Notes: generated from the letters alone by a model not told the origin. DNA of 64,000 nt from Betaproteobacteria bacterium UBA5216 (GCA_002412495.1 DHVE01000128.1:1-64000), one strand, 5' to 3'. Positions 48,222 to 56,546 are shown, counted from the stretch's first letter. Made by a program: numbers and translations.

Positions 48222-49106
48222 TTAGTCGTTTATCAGCTTGCTGATCACCGGCCAGTAGCGGTCGCCGTCACCCGCCGCGATTGCCCGGTCGAACAACGCA
48301 TCGATATCCCGCGAACTCTGTTCATCAACGCCCGCGCTTTTCGCCAATTGCCTGGCATAGCCCAAGTCCTTGCGCGCATAACGCACGGAAAACGCCTTGA
48401 GCGGAAAATCGTCCTTGAGCACTGCCTTGATGCCATGATTGCGCAGCGCAAAGCTGTCGGCGGAACCTTTCGCCAGCGTTTCAAACAGCACCGTCGAATC
48501 CACGCCGGCGTGCGTGGCGATGGCCTTGGCCTCGGCGAGTATCTTCACATTGTGAAACAAAATCATGTTGTTGAGTATCTTCAGCACCTGCCCCGAACCC
48601 ACCGGGCCGCAGAGCGTGATTTCTTCGGCAAACGTCTCGATCAGCGGGCGCACGCGGTCAAACGATGCGGTATCGGCGCCCACCATCACCGACAAGGTAC
48701 CCGCTTCGGCGGCGGCGCGGGTACGCGCGATAGGCGTATCGATGAACGTCGCGCCGCGCGCGGCAAAATCCTTTTGCAGTTGCCGTGTGACCTCTACCGA
48801 AGAGGTGCTGAGATCCGCAACCAGCTGCCCCGCTGTGATGTTCGCGAGCAATCCGTCCGCAGCGTGCGCTGCCTCGAACACCGCTTCGCCCGACGGCAAA
48901 CAGAGAAACACCACGTCCGATCCGGCAACGGCTTCGCGCACGGACGCGGCGCGTACAACGCCATGCTTCGCCAGACGTTCCAGCGGCGCGGCAGAGAGGT
49001 CATAACCCACTACGCGCACACCCGACTTGACGGCCAGATTGCGGCACATGGGCTCGCCCATGACACCCAATCCGATAAAACCGATTTGCTTTATAGCTGC
49101 GTTCAT
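48222..49106 (-). CDS. NAD(P)-dependent beta-hydroxyacid dehydrogenase
   Basis: A 294 aa HIBADH/GarR-type enzyme: IGFIGLGVMGEPMCRNL (Rossmann), DLSTSSVEVTRQL, GPVGSGQVLKILNNMI with the catalytic Lys, and an all-helical C-domain. Acts on 3-hydroxy acids such as 3-hydroxyisobutyrate or tartronate semialdehyde; exact substrate unknown. GGAGAG precedes the start. First gene of the long minus-strand operon, divergent from the Bug at 49,292. Confidence 0.92.
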   Translation of the reverse strand: MNAAIKQIGFIGLGVMGEPMCRNLAVKSGVRVVGYDLSAAPLERLAKHGVVRAASVREAVAGSDVVFLCLPSGEAVFEAAHAADGLLANITAGQLVADLSTSSVEVTRQLQKDFAARGATFIDTPIARTRAAAEAGTLSVMVGADTASFDRVRPLIETFAEEITLCGPVGSGQVLKILNNMILFHNVKILAEAKAIATHAGVDSTVLFETLAKGSADSFALRNHGIKAVLKDDFPLKAFSVRYARKDLGYARQLAKSAGVDEQSSRDIDALFDRAIAAGDGDRYWPVISKLIND

Positions 49107-49139
49107 TCGGAACTCTCTCCTGTCGTACTGTGGAACTAC

Positions 49140-49181
49140 TTGGGAATATTCGGCTGATAGTTGTGATTAGTGTATTCCCAA
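49140..49181. promoter_or_regulatory. Candidate operator in the divergent Bug/dehydrogenase region
   Basis: Perfect 9-bp inverted repeat TTGGGAATA (49140-49148) and TATTCCCAA (49173-49181) with 24 bases between, so half-sites are about three helical turns apart. It lies 34 bases before the dehydrogenase start, within the only intergenic gap driving both directions. Regulator not in this window. Confidence 0.55.
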
Positions 49182-49291
49182 TCGGCGGCACGTTGTTAAC
49201 GGGTGTGCGGCACCTATCGTGTCCATCGTACCCGATACACTTGACGCACCCAGGCGCCTGAAACACACTGACCGGATTCAGGAGGAACCCC

Positions 49292-50257
49292 ATGCGTGGC
49301 AGCATTTTCGCGACAGCAGGGTTGATGTTGAGTTTGGCGCAATGCGCTTGGGCGCAGGCCTACCCCAACAAACCCGTGCGTTTCATCGTGCCCTATCCAC
49401 CCGGCGGCGCGACCGACATTATTTCGCGTTCCATCGGCGCGAAACTCACCGCCGCGCTCGGGCAACAATTTGTCATCGACAACCGCGCCGGCGGCGGCCA
49501 AAAAATCGGCACCGCGCTCGCCGCCAAATCGCCCGCCGACGGCTACACGATTCTGCTGGTATCGGTAACGCATTCGATCAACCCTGGGCTGGACGCCAGG
49601 CTGCCGTACGACTCGGTAAAAGATTTCGCGCCGATCATGCTGGTGGCGTCGAGCCCTAACGCGGTGGTGGTGCATCCGTCGTTGCCCGCCACCTCGGTCA
49701 AAGGCCTGATCGCGCTGGCCAAATCACGGCCCGGCAAATTGAACCTTGCCACGTCCGGCAACGGCTCCGGCGGCCATCTGGCGGGCGCGCTGTTTCAATC
49801 GATGGCCGGCGTGCGCATGACGACCGTGCCGTACAAAGGCGGCGGCCCGGCGTATGTCGATCTGATGAGCGGACAAGTCGAAGTCATGTTTACCAGCCCG
49901 AATCCCACGCTGTCGTACGCCAAGGCGGGACGGCTGCGCGCCATTGCCATGACCGGCGCGAAACGTTCGCCCGCAGCGCCCGAGTTGCCAACCGTCGCCG
50001 AGGCCGGCGATTTGCGCGGCTACGAAGCCAGCCTGTGGTACGGCATCATGGCACCGGCCGCCACACCGCCGGACATTCTGCAACTGCTGCACGCCGAAAC
50101 CTCGAAGGCGGTGCAGGCCCGTGATTTCCGCGATCCACTTACCGCCTTTGCGATTGATGTGATCGGCAGCACGCCGGATGAATTTTCCACGCATCTCAAA
50201 AACGAAACGGCGAAGTGGACGAAGGTGATCAGAGAAGCCAACATCCGCGCGGATTGA
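49292..50257 (+). CDS. Bug/TctC-type periplasmic receptor
   Basis: A 321 aa receptor: signal peptide ending AQCAWAQA, YPNKPVRFIVPYPPGGATDIISRSIGAKL, IDNRAGGGQKIGTA, SPADGYTILL and TVPYKGGGPA. AGGAGG precedes ATG 49292. First of two tandem Bug genes; divergent from the dehydrogenase-led operon across the inverted-repeat operator. Confidence 0.93.
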   Translation: MRGSIFATAGLMLSLAQCAWAQAYPNKPVRFIVPYPPGGATDIISRSIGAKLTAALGQQFVIDNRAGGGQKIGTALAAKSPADGYTILLVSVTHSINPGLDARLPYDSVKDFAPIMLVASSPNAVVVHPSLPATSVKGLIALAKSRPGKLNLATSGNGSGGHLAGALFQSMAGVRMTTVPYKGGGPAYVDLMSGQVEVMFTSPNPTLSYAKAGRLRAIAMTGAKRSPAAPELPTVAEAGDLRGYEASLWYGIMAPAATPPDILQLLHAETSKAVQARDFRDPLTAFAIDVIGSTPDEFSTHLKNETAKWTKVIREANIRAD

Positions 50258-50318
50258 GTTCTCGGCGCGCAGCCATTATTGTGTCGAACGCACGTCGCAT
50301 TGATCGAGGAGAAACGCC

Positions 50319-51308
50319 ATGCCACACACTAAAAATATATCAATAAAAACAATAGTTTATATAACGGTTGCCACACTGGCTTTCGCGGCCGGCACAGTAC
50401 ACGCACAGGCGTGGCCAGCGAAACCCATACGCGTCGTTGTGCCGTATCCGGCGGGCGGCACCTCGGACATCCTCACGCGCATGATCGGCGTCAAACTCAC
50501 CGAAGCGTGGGGCCAGCAAGTTATTTCCGATTCGCGGCCCGGCGCCAACGGCAACATCGGTGTTGAAATCGTGGTGCGCTCACCGCCCGATGGTTACACC
50601 TTCACGCTGATGGACATCGGCAATCTCACCGTCAGCCCCAGCATGTATACCAAGCTGCCGTTCGACATCGTGCGCGATCTCACGCCGATTACCTCGGTGA
50701 CGTTTTCGCCGTATCTCTTGTGCACACATCCCAGCGTGCCGGTAAAGACGGTTTCCGAACTGATCGCGCTGGCGAAAAAAAGTCCCGGCAAACTCAATGC
50801 CCCCGTGGGGCTCGGCAGCAACATCCACATGAGCACGCTCGCCATGCAGCAGCGCGTGGGCACGCAATGGACCTACATTCCAACCAAGGGCGGGCAGAGT
50901 TCGGTGATGTCAGTGATGACCGGCGATGGTGACTTTCTCATGATGGGCGTGCTGCAAACCTGGGTGCATGTCAAAAGCGGCAAGTTGAAACTCATTGCGG
51001 TGTCGAGCGAACAGCGCGAACCGATGTTCCCGCAAATCCCCACCGTCGCCGAAACGCCGGGCCTCGAAGGCTACAGCGCCGGCTCGTGGCAAGGCATCCT
51101 CGGCCCCGCGAAGCTGCCGCCCGATATCGTCAACAAGCTATACAACGAAGTAAAACGCATCATCGCGCTGCCGGAAGTCGGCGAAAAACTCACCTCGCAA
51201 GGCTCACGGCCACAGGCCAAAACGCCGGCCGAATTGGGCAAGTGGCTGGCTACCGAGAAGGACCGGTGGATTAAGGTGGTTAAGGAGAGTGGGTTGAAGA
51301 TTGAGTAG
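50319..51308 (+). CDS. Bug/TctC-type periplasmic receptor
   Basis: A 329 aa receptor: signal peptide ending FAAGTVHAQA, WPAKPIRVVVPYPAGGTSDILTRMIG, SDSRPGANGNIGVE and YIPTKGGQSSVM. GAGGAG precedes ATG. Closest in-window relative is the Bug at 34,842. Only 61 bases after the preceding Bug gene, so likely co-transcribed. Confidence 0.93.
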   Translation: MPHTKNISIKTIVYITVATLAFAAGTVHAQAWPAKPIRVVVPYPAGGTSDILTRMIGVKLTEAWGQQVISDSRPGANGNIGVEIVVRSPPDGYTFTLMDIGNLTVSPSMYTKLPFDIVRDLTPITSVTFSPYLLCTHPSVPVKTVSELIALAKKSPGKLNAPVGLGSNIHMSTLAMQQRVGTQWTYIPTKGGQSSVMSVMTGDGDFLMMGVLQTWVHVKSGKLKLIAVSSEQREPMFPQIPTVAETPGLEGYSAGSWQGILGPAKLPPDIVNKLYNEVKRIIALPEVGEKLTSQGSRPQAKTPAELGKWLATEKDRWIKVVKESGLKIE

Positions 51309-51497
51309 AAATACTCATTTAAACAACATGTTAACCGTGCCAAGACCGGCTCAACTAAAACACGGAACGAAGCACTAAACCGCTGAAGATAATCCGAGGC
51401 CTGTTCGCCCGCATCCGCACCAACAATTTCAGTTTTTCCTCGCGATGCCGTTAACCGGCTACGTTCTTACTAACGCCACGCCGCGAGGAAAATTGCC

Positions 51498-51659
51498 GTG
51501 ATCATTGCACAATTAATGCTGGGCCTCGCTGCCCTTGCCATCTGCGGCGCGCTGCTCAAACGCTTCCGTACGGAAACGTTTCCGCACGGAAAAGATTTTC
51601 TGCGCGTCTTGTTGGGTTGCTGCAGATTTGCCGCGATACTCGGCCTGTTGACACACTAA
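51498..51659 (+). CDS. Small hypothetical membrane protein (53 aa)
   Basis: A GTG start with GAGGAA seven bases upstream opens a 53 aa reading frame: MIIAQLMLGLAALAICGALL (hydrophobic helix), a short charged loop KRFRTETFPHGKDF, then LLGCCRFAAILGLL (second hydrophobic stretch). No family recognised. A 24-bp near-perfect palindrome (51566-51589) lies inside it, so a structural or regulatory origin is possible. The flanking stretches 51,309-51,497 and 51,660-51,855 show no gene. The latter has a 16-bp palindrome ATCGCAGATCTGCGAT (51737-51752). Confidence 0.4.
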   Translation: MIIAQLMLGLAALAICGALLKRFRTETFPHGKDFLRVLLGCCRFAAILGLLTH

Positions 51660-51855
51660 CGTCAACACCGGACGCACTTACCCGTGACACCGCCCCAGGC
51701 GATGGAGAGAATGGGTCGCCGCCTGCGCAGCCCAACATCGCAGATCTGCGATCTGGCCCCATGGCCGTTTCGCGCTGATCCACTGCGTTGGGCCTCATTA
51801 CGTTCAGCCCAGCCTACAAAACCCTAGGGGGCTCGCAAACCCGCAAGCATCCAGA

Positions 51856-52773
51856 TTACGCGGTGCGCAACGCCACCTTCTTCTGCGCATCGCGCCTGGC
51901 ACAGGCCTCCGCCATCGCCAGCACGACGATCGCCCACTCATCCACCGGCACGTCGATCATTTTGCCGTCCAGCGGCACGGCCGCCGTGCCTGCAGCCACA
52001 CCCTCCGCGAACGCCACGCGTACGCGGCGGTTCCATTCCACCAGTTCCGGCGTGGGCGTGAACGCCGCGTTCACCGGCGCCACCCAACTGGCGTGATGAC
52101 AAATCACGCCTTTCATGCCGAGGTTTTTGGCCTTGGTGGCAAGTTCATGCAGCTCGGCTTCGGGCAGCTCGCGCGGTTGCACGCTTAACGGATATGCCAT
52201 GCCCACCGCCGCGACTTTAGCAGCCGTGGTTTCCACCGCGAGGCGGCCGCGCGCGTAATCAAAGGGGTCGAGTTCCGGCAATGGCGTTATACCCAGATCG
52301 GCGGCGAGCGCGCGTTCGTCGAGCGCGGCTTGTGTCACGCGCGGGCTCGCTTTGATGATGGGGCGTATGTCCCACACGCCGCGCGCGGATTCGATCCCCA
52401 GAATGAACTGCAGCGACCCCGCCGCGAGACGGCGCTGTTTTTCCAGCGCGGCAACGAGTTGCCCGGCTTGCGACACTTCCGCCGCCGATTCGACACACGG
52501 CAGCATGATGCCGCACAAGCCCGGCCCTATCGCCGCGTCAAGATCAGTCTGCAACGAAGCCTTGTTGACGCGCACGAACACCTCGGCGCCGCCCTTGGCG
52601 GCCGACGTAATCGCCGCCTGCACCGTTTCGCGCGTGAAGTTGTTACCGGTGAGATCGAGCGTGATCGCATCGGCGTTGTGCCGCCATGCATTCGCCACGG
52701 CACCCGTGTCGCCGGCGTTACCGGCGGCACCCAAAGCCACCAGCAGGTTGGATCGTCGAACCAGCAGGCTCAT
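51856..52773 (-). CDS. CitE-like HpcH/HpaI aldolase-family protein (copy 1)
   Basis: A 305 aa CitE/malyl-CoA-lyase-type TIM barrel. FVRVNKASLQ holds the substrate Arg, LGIESARGVWDI the metal Glu, and LAADLGITPLP the metal Asp. The usual LDLED motif reads LDLTG here. Its start overlaps the amidohydrolase stop (ATGA), so these two are coupled. Possible retro-Claisen lyase acting on a CoA ester or a hydroxy acid; the substrate is unclear. Confidence 0.85.
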   Translation of the reverse strand: MSLLVRRSNLLVALGAAGNAGDTGAVANAWRHNADAITLDLTGNNFTRETVQAAITSAAKGGAEVFVRVNKASLQTDLDAAIGPGLCGIMLPCVESAAEVSQAGQLVAALEKQRRLAAGSLQFILGIESARGVWDIRPIIKASPRVTQAALDERALAADLGITPLPELDPFDYARGRLAVETTAAKVAAVGMAYPLSVQPRELPEAELHELATKAKNLGMKGVICHHASWVAPVNAAFTPTPELVEWNRRVRVAFAEGVAAGTAAVPLDGKMIDVPVDEWAIVVLAMAEACARRDAQKKVALRTA

Positions 52774-53636
52774 TTCGGAAATCCGTAGAGTTCCTGCGGG
52801 TTGTTGACCAGAATCCGGTTACGCGTGGCTTCATCCGGCGCCCATACGCCGAGCAGATCAAACAACAATGCGTCATCGGGTTTGACCTTCGGCCCCGGAT
52901 GCGGCCAATCGCTGCCCCACACGCAGCGCTCCGGCGCGGCCTTGACGAAGGTCTGCGCCACGGCCGTCGCATCGGCATACGTCGGCGGCCCGACGAGCGT
53001 GTTCATGTACGCGCCGGAAATTTTGACCCACGCGCGGCGGCGATCCAATAAATCGCGTATCACCGCGTGCGACGGGTGCTTGATACCCTCCGTCTCTGGC
53101 GGCTTGCCGAGATGATCAAACACCACCGGCGTGGGCAGGCGCCCCAGCATGGCGGCGTTCTCGACAATCTTGTCGTAAGGCATGTTGAGCTGAATATGCC
53201 AGCCGTACTCGGCGATGCGTTTTGCCAGCGGTTCGATCATGTCTATCGACACCACGGCGGTATGTGGATCACCCACGGTGAAACGGATGCCGCGGATGCC
53301 CGCCTCGTTGAGTTGTTTCAGTTCGGCATCGGTGACGGTGGGGCGCAGCACGCCCACGCCGCGCGCATTGTCGATGCCGAGTTGCCTGATCGCGTCGGTG
53401 GTGACGGTGTTGTCGGTGACATAGTGACGCGGCGTGACGATCACCACGCGCTCAACCCCGACGCGCTTTTGCAGCAGGCGGTAATCGGCCACCGTACCGT
53501 TCGCCATCACCGGCGTGGACGACGGAAAGCGCGCATCGTAAATGTGTATGTGGCAGTCAACGGCCTTCGCGGGCGCGACCAGGCTGGGCGGGTTGGCGCC
53601 GGTGGAATGGGGAACTGCTTGTGTTACGCCTTTCAT
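52770..53636 (-). CDS. Amidohydrolase-2 family protein (LigI-like)
   Basis: A 288 aa metal-dependent hydrolase. VDCHIHIYDARFP has the paired His, FDHLGKPPE and GSDWPHPGPK the C-terminal ligands. It resembles 2-pyrone-4,6-dicarboxylate lactonase and D-galactarolactone isomerase type enzymes, so ring opening of a lactone is likely. Upstream partner of the CitE-like gene in a two-gene unit (inference from the overlap). Confidence 0.87.
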   Translation of the reverse strand: MKGVTQAVPHSTGANPPSLVAPAKAVDCHIHIYDARFPSSTPVMANGTVADYRLLQKRVGVERVVIVTPRHYVTDNTVTTDAIRQLGIDNARGVGVLRPTVTDAELKQLNEAGIRGIRFTVGDPHTAVVSIDMIEPLAKRIAEYGWHIQLNMPYDKIVENAAMLGRLPTPVVFDHLGKPPETEGIKHPSHAVIRDLLDRRRAWVKISGAYMNTLVGPPTYADATAVAQTFVKAAPERCVWGSDWPHPGPKVKPDDALLFDLLGVWAPDEATRNRILVNNPQELYGFPK

Positions 53637-53677
53637 GGTTACTCTCTTTCAGATGGCTGTGATCTACGTTGGGTTGC

Positions 53678-53790
53678 ACCCCACCCCCATCCCAACCTTC
53701 CCTCTGAAGGGGAAGGGGCTTCGAAGCATGTAACAACGTGCCGCGAAAATCCCCTCCCCTTCAGGGGGAGGGCCAGGGTGGGGGTGGGGT
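53678..53790. repeat. 113-bp GC-rich inverted repeat
   Basis: The left arm starts ACCCCACCCCCATCCC, the right arm ends GGGTGGGGGTGGGGT. The inner arms (CTTCCCTCTGAAGGGGAAGGGG versus CCCCTCCCCTTCAGGGGGAGGG) also pair. It fills the gap between the amidohydrolase and Bug genes and looks like a MITE/REP-type mobile hairpin. It could also act as a bidirectional transcription barrier. Confidence 0.8.
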
Positions 53791-53845
53791 CGCCTATGCG
53801 GCCTGATATTAGTGGGTTCCGGTTAACACAATCCACAAATCCCGA

Positions 53846-54856
53846 TTATTCAATTTTAATACCCGCCGACTTCACGAGCTTGTCGTACTTCAACAAATCC
53901 TGTTTGATAAATGCCGCGAGTTCCGCAGGCGAGCTGGCGATCACATCCACGCCTTGTGCTGCCATGCGGTCGATGGTTTCCGGCAGGCGCAGCACGCGCG
54001 TTACTTCGGTATGCAGCTTGTCGATCACGCCCTGCGGCGTGGCGGCGGGCGCGAGCAAGCCGTGCCACGCCGCGTTTTCGAATCCGGGCAAGGCCGCCTC
54101 ATTCATGGTGGGGATATCCGGCGCGGCGCGCGAGCGTTTCAGGCTGGTGACCCCAAGCGCGCGCAACTTGCCCGTGCGCACATGCGGCATGGTGCTGGGC
54201 GTGGTACCGAAGTACATCGACACCTGCCCCGCCAGCAGGTCGGTCACAGCCGCGCCGCCGCCTTTGTACGGCACATGCACGATCTCCACACCCGCCATCA
54301 CGCGAAACAATTCGCCGGACAAATGATTGGAGCTGCCAATGCCCGCGGACGCAAAGGTCAGTTCGCCGCGCCGCTGTTTGGCCAGCGCGATGAGTTCCCT
54401 GGCCGACCGCACCGGCAGCGAAGGATGCACCGCCAGTATGTTCGGCGCGGTGGTCATCTGGCTTACCGGCGCGAAATCCTTCACCACGTCGTACGGCAGC
54501 TTTTTGAAGAACACTGCGTTGACCGTGTTCGGCACGCCGCCCACCAGCAGGGTGTAGCCATCGGGCGCGGCACGCGCCACCAGTTCCGACCCGATATTGG
54601 TACCGCCACCAGGACGATTTTCCACGATCACCTGCTGGCCGATGGTCTCGGACAATTTCGCCGCCACCACGCGTGCAACAAAATCCACGCCGCCGCCGGG
54701 GACGTACGGCGCGACGAAGCGTATCGACCGGGTGGGGTAGGCCTGTGCATGCACGGCCTCTATCCCGCACAGCAGCGTAACCGCGATGATCGCAATCATC
54801 GTCATTCCCGCGCGGGCGGGAATGACAGGCTTGAGAGGCCGACTACAAACAATCAT
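53846..54856 (-). CDS. Bug/TctC-type periplasmic receptor with repeat-derived N-terminus
   Basis: A 336 aa receptor: the hydrophobic signal AIIAVTLLCGIEAVHAQA then YPTRSIRFVAPYVPGGGVDFVARVVA, VENRPGGGTNIGSE, APDGYTLLVGG and HVPYKGGGAA. ATG 54856 overlaps the CitE stop (TAATG), but its first ~18 codons include PVIPARAGMT, the translation of the REP-like hairpin at 54,801-54,826. Starts at 54805 or 54799, inside or just after the hairpin, would give a normal signal peptide. Confidence 0.92.
   Translation of the reverse strand: MIVCSRPLKPVIPARAGMTMIAIIAVTLLCGIEAVHAQAYPTRSIRFVAPYVPGGGVDFVARVVAAKLSETIGQQVIVENRPGGGTNIGSELVARAAPDGYTLLVGGVPNTVNAVFFKKLPYDVVKDFAPVSQMTTAPNILAVHPSLPVRSARELIALAKQRRGELTFASAGIGSSNHLSGELFRVMAGVEIVHVPYKGGGAAVTDLLAGQVSMYFGTTPSTMPHVRTGKLRALGVTSLKRSRAAPDIPTMNEAALPGFENAAWHGLLAPAATPQGVIDKLHTEVTRVLRLPETIDRMAAQGVDVIASSPAELAAFIKQDLLKYDKLVKSAGIKIE
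54801..54826. repeat. REP-like hairpin overlapping the Bug start
   Basis: GTCATTCCCGC-GCGG-GCGGGAATGAC, an 11-bp perfect stem with a 4-base loop, the same type as 41,991-42,015. It spans codons 11-19 of the longest Bug frame and covers an internal ATG. Confidence 0.85.
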
Positions 54857-55818
54857 TACTGTTGCGCCTGCTGTTGCTCCAACTGCGCGCGCACCTTGGC
54901 CACCGCCTCGGCCTTCTCGCGATTACGCGCGGCGCACGACTCGGCCCATTGCAGCGTGCCGCGCGCGCGTTCGGCCTCGTAACGGTCAATCACGCGACCT
55001 TCGACTTCGAGCCACGGCGCATCCGTTGCCTGCAAACGCTCGAATTGTTCCAGCACCCAATGCGCGTCGCGCACATCGGCCCCGGAGGGCGTGTAGCCAA
55101 TATTGTGTGATTCCACCACCGCCGGATTCAGCCCGCCCCCGCCGACGCGCAGGCCACACGCGCGCGCGGCTTCGGCGAGGCGCAAGGCACGGTTGCCGTC
55201 GCTGACGCTGCCGGTGGTGTTGGCGATAAAGGGCGCCGCGCGCACGCCGAGACCCAGCGCGCGCGCGGCCAGATTCGCTTCGCCGCGCAGATATACAAAC
55301 TGATCGTACGGCACGAACATCTCCACGCCGAGATCGCGTGACATGTCGTAGCCGCCATTGGTGGCGCCGAATTCCTTGATACGCGGGCTGGCGGCGGCGA
55401 TGTCATAGACGTTGGTCACGCCCACCGCGGTTTCGATGCCGGGGTCGATTTCAATGGTGCCGGACGGTATGCCGCGCTCCCGTTCGTAACGCGTGATCAG
55501 CGCATCCAGCGCGCGCACTTCATCGGCGGTTTCGGTTTTGGGATACTTGATGCGCGACAACCCCGGCCACACCGCCGCCGCGGTATCCGCCTGCAGATGC
55601 TCGTGATTGATGCGCACGAACGCCTCGGTGCCGGCGCGCGTGACTTTGGGTATCGACTCCTTCACCAGCGTGCGTGCGTAATCCTTGCGATTTTGCGGCA
55701 CCGAGTCTTCCAGATCGAGGGTGACGAAATCACAGCCGCGCCGCCACGCCTGATCGACAAAACGCGGCGTGACGATGGGCATGGTTAATCCGGAACGGCG
55801 AACTTTTTGCTGTGCCAT
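54856..55818 (-). CDS. CitE-like HpcH/HpaI aldolase-family protein (copy 2, intact active site)
   Basis: A 320 aa CitE/malyl-CoA-lyase-type protein with all main motifs: FVTLDLEDSVPQ, FVRINHEHLQ (Arg), DPGIETAVGVTNVYD (Glu) and YDMSRDLGVEMF (Asp). The most complete of the three CitE copies here, so the best candidate for real lyase activity, e.g. on malyl-, citramalyl- or beta-methylmalyl-CoA. AGGA precedes ATG. Eight bases after copy 3. Confidence 0.9.
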   Translation of the reverse strand: MAQQKVRRSGLTMPIVTPRFVDQAWRRGCDFVTLDLEDSVPQNRKDYARTLVKESIPKVTRAGTEAFVRINHEHLQADTAAAVWPGLSRIKYPKTETADEVRALDALITRYERERGIPSGTIEIDPGIETAVGVTNVYDIAAASPRIKEFGATNGGYDMSRDLGVEMFVPYDQFVYLRGEANLAARALGLGVRAAPFIANTTGSVSDGNRALRLAEAARACGLRVGGGGLNPAVVESHNIGYTPSGADVRDAHWVLEQFERLQATDAPWLEVEGRVIDRYEAERARGTLQWAESCAARNREKAEAVAKVRAQLEQQQAQQ

Positions 55819-55826
55819 GATGATTC

Positions 55827-56546
55827 CTACGCGTAGATTTTATTCAGCGGTTCAACCTGATCGGCGCGCAAGCACAGCGCGCCTTTAAAGCCGACGGCAC
55901 GGCCGCGCTTCGCGGCCTGCAGGGTATTTTCCGCCGTGGCCAGCAAGCCGCGATCCGGCGCGCGCCACCACGCGCCCAGCGGCGTGACGTTCAGCGCGCG
56001 CGCAATGATGACCAGCCGCTCCATCAGATACGGCATCTGGTGAATTTCGCCGGAAGGCTCCGGCCGCAAATCCATCACCAGATCGGCCCGGCCCAGCGTG
56101 AGCGCGCGCACGCGCCGGCTCGCGCTGGCGACCTCGTACGCATCCTGATTGCCGCGCGCGGTTTCCAGCGCCAGTACCATGCCGATGGCGCCGGCGGGCA
56201 TGCCGCGTTCCGTCTCCAAAGCCGTCAACACCTTGTCGATGGCCATGATGCGCGCCGGCGACTCCGCGCGCGACACCACGATGCCGTCGAGGCCCGGCCA
56301 TACGCTGGCACGCAAATCGGCTTCGTGGTGTTGCGGATCGATCTGCGCAAACACCTGCGCGCCGCACGCGCGCACGGCATCCATGGCCGCGCGACATTGC
56401 TCGCGCGCAGCGGGCTTTTGCGCGTCGCGCACCAACTCCACGAGATCCAGCACGACGACATCGGCGCCGGATTTTGCCGCCTTTGCAACTGCGTCCGCAC
56501 TGGACGCGGGAACGATCAGCCATGACCGTTGCAGGTTGTTATTCAT
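55827..56546 (-). CDS. Short CitE-like protein with degenerate active site (copy 3)
   Basis: A 239 aa CitE relative. The Glu segment LALETARGNQDAY and the Asp segment GRADLVMDLR are kept, but the substrate-Arg position reads VFAQIDPQ instead of VRIN and LDLED reads LDLVE. The C-terminal lid is missing because the protein stops soon after the GFKGALCLRADQVEPLN region. Possibly a non-catalytic partner of copy 2, or a decaying paralogue. Start preceded by AAAGGC. Confidence 0.82.
   Translation of the reverse strand: MNNNLQRSWLIVPASSADAVAKAAKSGADVVVLDLVELVRDAQKPAAREQCRAAMDAVRACGAQVFAQIDPQHHEADLRASVWPGLDGIVVSRAESPARIMAIDKVLTALETERGMPAGAIGMVLALETARGNQDAYEVASASRRVRALTLGRADLVMDLRPEPSGEIHQMPYLMERLVIIARALNVTPLGAWWRAPDRGLLATAENTLQAAKRGRAVGFKGALCLRADQVEPLNKIYA

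Noticed and set aside
47637..49157. 506-codon plus-strand frame
   Set aside because: Antisense to the dioxygenase and dehydrogenase genes, both with complete active-site motifs.
51556..51798. 80-codon minus-strand frame
   Set aside because: No ribosome binding site and no motif; overlaps the better supported small plus-strand ORF.
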